A stretch of DNA of 64,000 bases from Metridium senile. Its lineage: Eukaryota > Cnidaria > Anthozoa > Actiniaria > Metridiidae. Positions 57,628 to 64,000 of the stretch are shown here, in pieces (position 1 is the first letter of the stretch; each line of letters opens with the position of its first letter). Both the position numbers and the translations under genes were made by a program. The notes under the pieces were generated by a model. It searched no databases and was not told where the DNA came from. It saw only the letters and a program-made list of their open reading frames with translations. Location of the stretch: positions 12,413,398 through 12,477,397 of the forward strand of contig OX459105.1 in assembly GCA_949775045.1 (NCBI GenBank), in the 5' to 3' direction.

Positions 57628-57846
57628 GGCCCTGTCCCATAGGCTGGGTAAGCTATGCAGGATCTAGATCCTGTTACAAAGTGCCCAGCCAGCCAACCAA
57701 CGGCTGGTATGTAGCCCGTAAGAACTGCCTTTCCATGGGAGCTGACCTAGCTACAATCTCCTCTCAAAAAGAGAACAACTATGTGGGGATTCTTCTCCAT
57801 ACATATTTCCCATCCACAACATTTGGATGGATTGGATTCATTGCAG
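57628..57846 (+). pseudogene. Orphan C-type lectin exon (third copy of exon 2)
   Basis: A 219-nt exon with an intact TTTTCAG acceptor and GTATTA donor encodes CPIGWVSYAGSRSCYKVPS, then WYVARKNCLSMGADLATISS and FGWIGFIAG. It has the same length and phase as exon 2 of lectins 1 and 2. I find neither a signal-peptide exon upstream nor an EPN/WND exon downstream within the window. A third gene with very distant exons, or a relic, is possible; I favour a relic. Confidence 0.8.
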
Positions 57847-58559
57847 GTATTATACCTTATTATTTACAAAAAGTACAGTACCACAGGGAACCCGGCTTTT
57901 ATACTATGTTAATATAGGTATACACAGGGCCCCCAAATACGTACCATTTACAAAATCTGACTGTACTCCCCACCCCCCAGGGGGTGGTAGGGGGAGGGGT
58001 AGAATTTCAGCTGCGCTAAAATGATTTTATCACATTCGTGCCAACACTTTTGTCAAAGATTATAAAATCGACCCGTGGAAGCCTCTGCTAGCAGGGAAGT
58101 CAAAAATCTTGTAAGCAAATAAAATAAACTGAAAGAGTCATGTTGTTCATAGGTGGACGTACAATGACGTAATTTGTTATGGTTTTACCAACCAGCTATT
58201 GTTATTAGAACAAAGAAAATTAAAAAATCTATTGTGAAAATTTAGGTTGGCATATATTAAGTAAGCATCACAATACCAACACTTGTAATCACTACGCCCA
58301 CCTATAGATTTTTAACTCGTGGCATGGACTGAAAACGCGCCAGTTATTGGAATGGGACTTTTGGATCACAAGTTGTCGGGGCCGGAATTCCAGAGTCCAA
58401 GGCCCAAGCGATGATATACTAACATATAATAATAATAATAATATATTTAATTAACGAGAGTGACGTCACTTTATCCTCAGATAATTTTCAAGTGGCTCTC
58501 AAATAAAATATAAATACAACTATTACAATACAACTGTTAATAATTACAATACAATACAG
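57847..58559. other. Gene-free stretch
   Basis: There is no gene. It includes a CACCCCCCAGGGGGTGG GC-rich patch near 57971-57987, a segment related to about 37950-37995, and a short ATA run before the LINE fragment. Confidence 0.4.
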
Positions 58560-59225
58560 TACAAATATAAAAGGTATAAGTGAATCAAATTGATACTAGC
58601 TATACATGTCATATTGAACAGCATGTTGAATACAAATTAACTATCTAAATAGAAAGGTATGTTGTAAAGGTTTGTTGACAAATTTGTACGATATTTATAT
58701 TTAAAATTATCTAAAGAAGGAGCCTGTCTTATATCTAATGGAATTGCATTCCATAATTTGCTACCTAAAAAATTAAAAGTCCTTTGACCGAACGTTTTTC
58801 TATACAAGGGTACACTAAGATTGTTGTTTGTATTTCCTCTAGTATTTAATAAAGGTCTACAAACTATGAATTTATTTATGAGATACTGAGGAGCACTATA
58901 GTGAATACATTTATACATTAAAACCGCTCTAAAATAATTGGCTCTTTCATCTACAGGAAGCCAATTTAATTCTTTAAAAATTTCTATTGACTTCTTATCC
59001 TGGCTTACGTTTAATATCTAAAATAAGTCTGCCCGCTCTTTTCTGTACTTTATGTACCCGTTTTAACTGATCTTTTGAACAGGTACTCCAGACAGCAATT
59101 CCATAATCAATGAGCGGTTGTATAAGGCTATTATAGAAAAGTTTACGTGCATAAAGTGGTAATAAAAACTTAATACGTCTAAGAAGAGCTAATCTACAAT
59201 CCTTTGTGGTTCGGAATAATCCCAT
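58560..59225 (-). mobile_element. 3' end of a LINE (CR1/L2/Rex-like) reverse transcriptase
   Basis: Two minus-strand frames, shifted relative to each other near 58920-58995, encode the C-terminal part of a LINE ORF2: RRIKFLLPLYARKLFYNSLI, PLIDYGIAVWSTCSKDQLKR, KVQKRAGRLIL and, further on, NLSVPLYRKTFGQRTFNFLG, SKLWNAIPLDIR. It is frameshifted and 5'-truncated. Its upstream end runs straight into the tandem array at 59226-60520. Confidence 0.85.
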
Positions 59226-60520
59226 TAAATGTTTATAAAAAAAGGTTAATTTATACCCCCAACCCCTTTTGGTTCGGAATACACTATCTCATTAAATTGT
59301 TTTTTTAAAAAGGTTAATTTATACCCACAATCCCTCATGGTTCGGAATAAACTATTGCATTAAAACATTATTTAAATAGGTTTACTATACCCACAATCCC
59401 TCATGGTTCGGAATAAACTATCGCATTAAAACATTATTTAAATAGGTTTACTATACCCACAATCCCTCATGGTTCGGAATAAACTATCGCATTAAAACAT
59501 TATTTAAATAGGTTTACTATACCCACAATCCCTCATGGTTCGGAATAAACTATTGCATTAAAACATTATTTAAATAGGTTTACTATACCCACAATCCCTC
59601 ATGGTTCGGAATAAACTATTGCATTAAAACATTATTTAAATAGGTTTACTATACCCACAATCCCTCATGGTTCGGAATAAACTATTGCATTAAAACATTA
59701 TTTAAATAGGTTTACTATACCCACAATCCCTCATGGTTCGGAATAAACTATTGCATTAAAACATTATTTAAAAAGGTTTACTATACCCACAATCCCTCAT
59801 GGTTCGGAATAAACTATCGCATTAAAACATTATTTAAATAGGTTTACTATACCCACAATCCCTCATGGTTCGGAATAACCTATTGCATTAAAACATTACT
59901 AAATAGGTTTATACCCACAATCCCTTTTGGTTCGAAATAAACTATCGCATTAAAACATTATTTAAATAGGTTTACTATACCCACAATCCCTCATGGTTCG
60001 GAATAACCTATTGCATTAAAACATTACTAAATAGGTTTATACCCACAATCCCTTTTGGTTCGAAATAAACTATCGCATTAAAACATTATTTAAATAGGTT
60101 TATACCCACAATACCTTTTGGTTCGGAATAACCTATCGCATTAAAACCTTGTTTAAATAGGTTTATACCCACAATCCCTCATGGTTCGGAATAAACTATC
60201 GCATTAATAATAATACAATTTATTTATATAGCGCTTTTTCCTTAAAAGCCCAAAAGTGCTTTACAATATCATAAATAAAAAAACTAATATTACAAAAACT
60301 TACAGATATATAGACTATATCATTGTGAGGATCTATATGATTTAAATATATTGATAAATGAATTATACATGTGGTGATTTACGATATGTGATAAACTATC
60401 GCATTAAAACATTATTTAAATAGGTTTATACCCACAATCCCTTTTGGTTCGAAATAAACTATCGCATTAAAACATTATTTAAATAGGTTTAAACCCACAA
60501 TCTCTTTTGATCTGTGAATA
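59226..60520. repeat. Tandem array of about 62-65-bp units, roughly 18 copies
   Basis: The unit reads CCCACAATCCCTCATGGTTC, GGAATAAACTATTGCATTAA, AACATTATTTAAATAGGTTT. The unit at the left border is the LINE coding sequence itself (CTACAATCCTTTGTGGTTCG, encoding FRTTKDCR on the minus strand), so the array is derived from it. Units nearest the LINE are the most divergent and the middle ones nearly identical. A retroposon interrupts the array at about 60207-60390. Confidence 0.92.
60207..60390. mobile_element. Short retroposon inserted in the array, about 17-bp duplication
   Basis: The insert begins TAATAATACAATTTATTTAT, ATAGCGCTTTTTCC, with AAAGTGCTTTACAATATC following. ATAAACTATCGCATTAA occurs immediately on both sides. 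The long duplication fits LINE-driven retroposition on the minus strand. Confidence 0.65.
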
Positions 60521-62219
60521 AACAACTCGCCTTTAAGTTTTTACAATCGATATATAATCCATCAGAGCTAGCTATTCTTTTGTATGATGTATTGTCTTAA
60601 AATTCATAATTTCGTCTGCTAGATTCTCTCATGAAAACACAAGATGTAAACAAGAAAAACGGGTTTGTTTGTAGAGTGAACAAAGCAGCTGCGTTTGCCT
60701 GTATTATTCCTTGGGCTGTCATGAGAGTTGATTAATTCACTCTCTACAATAACAACACCGAATTTCTTAAAGTAGAACTCAATTATCACATGTTTTGGTC
60801 ATTTACCCAGCACGGCTTCGCTAACAAGAGATAAAAACTTTTCCGAGCAGGTTGTATATCATTATCTTCATTTAATTGTCGAACTTGAAGACGGTGATAA
60901 ATTCACTCTGGATTTTAAGTTTTTTGCTCGCTATTTTTTCGGATTCTGGTAATACAATTAACGCCGGAAAGAGACTTTTCAAACAACATAACTAGTGAAG
61001 CTAACTGGTTTTAAAGTTAAGGACTGAAGTGAAAAACGATGAAAACGATTTTCGCTTAATTTTCTGCTTACAAACTGATACTGAAAATCTAATGCCAGAG
61101 AAAGTCAAAACGTTTTCCTTTCAAACTTTGAACAGCAGGTTGTGCTTTGCTTCCTGAAGTCGGCTGCAGTTAGACCGGAAAAGACTGAAGGATATAGCCT
61201 GACTTGGCTCAAGTCTTGGGTTTCAAGACTTATTTCAAACGGTAAGTTTATGATTTAAAATGAAGAGACTAGAATCGTAAAAACTTTATGATCATTCTAA
61301 ACTTTGAATCTTTTTTTTAGTTCTTATCCCTTAAGCAAATAGATTATAAGATTTTATTATATATATACACTACAGTATTTTAACTCATAACATCATTTAA
61401 GGCTTTCAGCTTTATAAAGTTCAGAAAATAACAAGGAAACTTTATGCCATATACACCGCAAAAATAATTAAACTTAGTGACATTTTGGACGTTTCATTTG
61501 ACAAAATTGTTACGATTCATTGGAAAACAATTACATTCATTAAAGTGATTTATATTCTAAGTGAACTTTCAAAGTGGAAAGGGTTTTAAATCGTTTGTTT
61601 CTGTCATGAAATGTGTTTCTGTTTGTTTCATATCAAAAAGCAAGCTTCCTTTCTTGTATGCGATCTTTAAGGAAACATGAACAACTGTTTGGACTTTTCA
61701 CCGATTAATTTAAATATTTCTGACAATTTATTTAATATAAAGGAAGTATCTTAAGTTTGTATAAACAGATAAATCAATAAAGTAAAATGGCGAAGATAAA
61801 ACAAGAAAATTGAATTATATATGCAAAAAAAGTCAATTCAAAACATCGATGTGACATGAAATCTGAAAATGAAGAAAAATGAAAACACCTACATAACAAT
61901 TTTTCAAGAATTAGGCAATGCTTGTATCGCGAGCAATTAGAGCGAATTTATGTTAAGGTTCTTAAGGGGGGTCCGAATCCCATTTCCCAGTTTTCAATCC
62001 CATTCCCATTTTCTATTCTTTTATTTGTAAATCCCAGTCCCAGTGCATCCAATCCCATTTTCCCAGTCAAAAATAAGGTCAATCCCAGCTCTCATTTTAC
62101 CCCTTCAGGACCCTCTTATGTTTTGTCAGGTGACATTTCTTATTTTATTTGTCTAAATTCATATTTTAAGTGACCGCTACATCAAATTTATATAGATTAG
62201 AATAACATCAACGAAGGTA
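60521..62219. other. Gene-free stretch
   Basis: No gene is supported. A spliced-looking edge (AACGGTAAGTTT at about 61239-61250) could end a 5' UTR exon of a gene running to the right, but nothing downstream confirms it. The CCCATTTTCCCAGTC-rich block at about 61975-62110 is an interspersed repeat. Confidence 0.4.
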
Positions 62220-62690
62220 AAAAGGCTTGAGAACAAAATATTAAATTCTTGAGAAGATATGAGAAATATAACTAAAAGCTTCAGACCAAAATATTAAATT
62301 CTTGAGAAGATATGAGAAATATATTTAAAGGGTTCAAACCAAAATATTAAATTCTTGAGAAGATATGAGAAATATATTTAAAGGGTTCAAACCAAAATAT
62401 TAAATTCTTGAGAAGATATGAGAAATATATTTAAAGGGTTCAAACCAAAATATTAAATTCTTGAGAAGATATGAGAAATATATTTAAAGGGTTCAAACCA
62501 AAATATTAAATTCTTGAGAAGATATGAGAAATATATTTAAAGGGTTCAAACCAAAATATTAAATTCTTGAGAAGATATGAGAAATATATTTAAAGGGTTC
62601 AAACCAAAATATTAAATTCTTGAGAAGATATGAGAAATATATTTAAAGGGTTCAGACCAAAATATTAAATTCTTAAGAAGATATGAGAAT
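62220..62690. repeat. Tandem array, 53-bp unit, about nine copies
   Basis: The unit contains CCAAAATATTAAATTCTTGA, GAAGATATGAGAAATATATT and TAAAGGGTTCAAA. The inner copies are essentially identical and the two outer ones diverged. Confidence 0.95.
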
Positions 62691-64000
62691 TTCAAAAGTG
62701 TGAAAAAACAACGAGGCTAGCAAGGAAACAGCTCATGCACTGGACACCGGCATACAAATCTTTGTAACTTTAATTACAAATGCACCTAATGGCAAGAACG
62801 TTGTCCTGGCTTTTGTAATTTAGTGGGAAGGGAATTGTAGCTAATTCCTTTGACACTAAATCACAAATGTTCTATTTTCTTTGTAACAAATGTTCTATTT
62901 TTGTATGACAACCTTACTGCAAGTAGGTGTATCTTCACTTGAATAATATTTATAGCAATATAACTTTCCAAAAATACATATCTCTGCTTGCTCTTTCTGA
63001 TGGTGGTGCTTATTTATTTAAAGATTAAGTTTATTTTTGAAAGTTAATTGACATTCGGTTTGTCCCGTTTGGTGGTCCACGATATTGATTGTATATCCGT
63101 TTTAGAGAAGGAAGTGCTACTAATTGATGGACTTTAGACATTAAAAAGTCACTTTTGAACTTACAACACTACTCACATGTTGATTTTTGGTTTAAAAGGA
63201 AAGCGACAAGACAGCGCTTACTAGAGAAACAAATAATAAAAAAAGGTAAAAAAAATTCCAAAAAATAAAAAAGAAATTCTAGAAATCCAAATATTTACTA
63301 TTTCAGAGAGCAGTTCTAAGCTTTTCTTTACTATATGGGACTGGCGTTGTTCGTTTTCTATTACAAAAGAGGTTAATTTAAAAAAATAAATAGCAAAGAC
63401 CCACAGTTCCATTTGGTCGTGCAATCACCGTTCACTCCGTCAATCCTTTTTGAAATAAGTTTATCCGTTTTAGACAAGGAAATGGCCTACTAATTGATGC
63501 ATTTTAGACACTCACTTTTGAACTCACAACACCAACCACATGCATGTTGACTTAGGGTTTGAAAGGAAAGCGACAAGACGGGATTTATCGCAGACTAGGT
63601 AAGCACTGCTAATAGGAAAAACGTGTAAAAAAGTACAAAACAGTGAAAGAAATCCAAATATTAATTATTTCAGACAACGGTTAAATCCAGCAAAATTTGA
63701 CATTTTCAAGTGTAAAAAATATAATAATAAATTCAATTAAATAAACTTTAATGAATAGATAGAAATTTCGGATAAAAAAAAATGACTTGTATTTCGATTG
63801 AAATTACTGTTATATCAATGTCTAGAGTCATTAATCTTTTAGATCAGAACCACTTCTGAAAATAATTATTTGAAAATAAATACTTCATATGTACATTCAC
63901 GTAAATACATCTAAATTTTTTATCTGTTTCAAGCTTTAATTGTCTTATAATATATAAATCTAAAATTTACTAATATTCTCGGCGACATTTTCTTTCAATT
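62691..64000. other. Gene-free right edge
   Basis: No gene is supported. Two related segments (about 63085-63225 and 63465-63600) share GACTTTAGACA, ACTCACAACAC and GGAAAGCGACAAGAC, a direct duplication about 390 bp apart. The interspersed GGTCGTGCAATCACCGTTCA piece lies at about 63415-63455. Confidence 0.5.

Noticed and set aside
59226..60520. Possible CRISPR-like array
   Set aside because: Units are contiguous tandem repeats without unique spacers, in animal DNA, and derive from LINE sequence.
61140..61250. First exon of a rightward gene
   Set aside because: There is only a donor-like GGTAAGTTT and no open frame or downstream exon to support it.

Overview
This window is animal nuclear DNA. 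It is AT-rich, its genes are split by GT-AG introns, and it is crowded with small transposons, microsatellites and retroelement fragments. The tRNA-like SINE pieces, the MITE families and a short secreted-protein family ending in a WYGEDL/CVDVY motif remind me most of a cnidarian, probably an anthozoan. That is recognition, not a search result.

Protein genes by position: an unrecognised 495-aa basic protein (892-2379, minus); a four-exon gene for the ciliary microtubule inner protein CFAP144/FAM183 (8075-9965, plus); a three-exon secreted 184-aa protein (11624-13552, plus); a frame-broken membrane-protein ORF pair (15025-15728, minus); a seven-exon divergent beta-tubulin of 449 aa (16745-23133, minus); a large coiled-coil protein (29137-33207, minus); a Tctex1 (dynein light chain type) domain protein with a long disordered N-terminus (43095-44426, minus); and a small cluster of C-type lectins (46682-49368 minus, 51520-54571 plus, and an orphan exon at 57628-57846 plus). 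CFAP144, beta-tubulin and the Tctex1 protein are all microtubule or axoneme related; nothing shows that they are co-regulated.

Mobile DNA: a nearly complete R4/Dong-type LINE with a restriction-like endonuclease sits inside an (ATT)n microsatellite (4211-7446). A Penelope-like element with a GIY-YIG end (54735-56123) and two LINE fragments lie around the lectin cluster. MITEs fall into groups by target-site duplication: 8-9 bp (Mutator-like), TTA/TAA (PIF/Harbinger-like) and TA (Tc1/mariner-like).

The most striking find is a 1390-bp element (53138-54527) with long minisatellite inverted repeats, inserted in the last exon of the second lectin gene with a 5-bp duplication CAGGC. The missing end of the lectin domain is still present, in frame, on the far side. 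The inserted end is read as a new Cys/Lys-rich tail. The lectin copies also share a nearly identical 219-nt exon while their ligand-binding exons differ strongly. A 65-bp satellite at 59226-60520 appears to have grown out of LINE coding sequence.

Large stretches (about 33.3-42.2 kb, 44.5-46.0 kb, 60.5-64.0 kb) hold no gene I can support.
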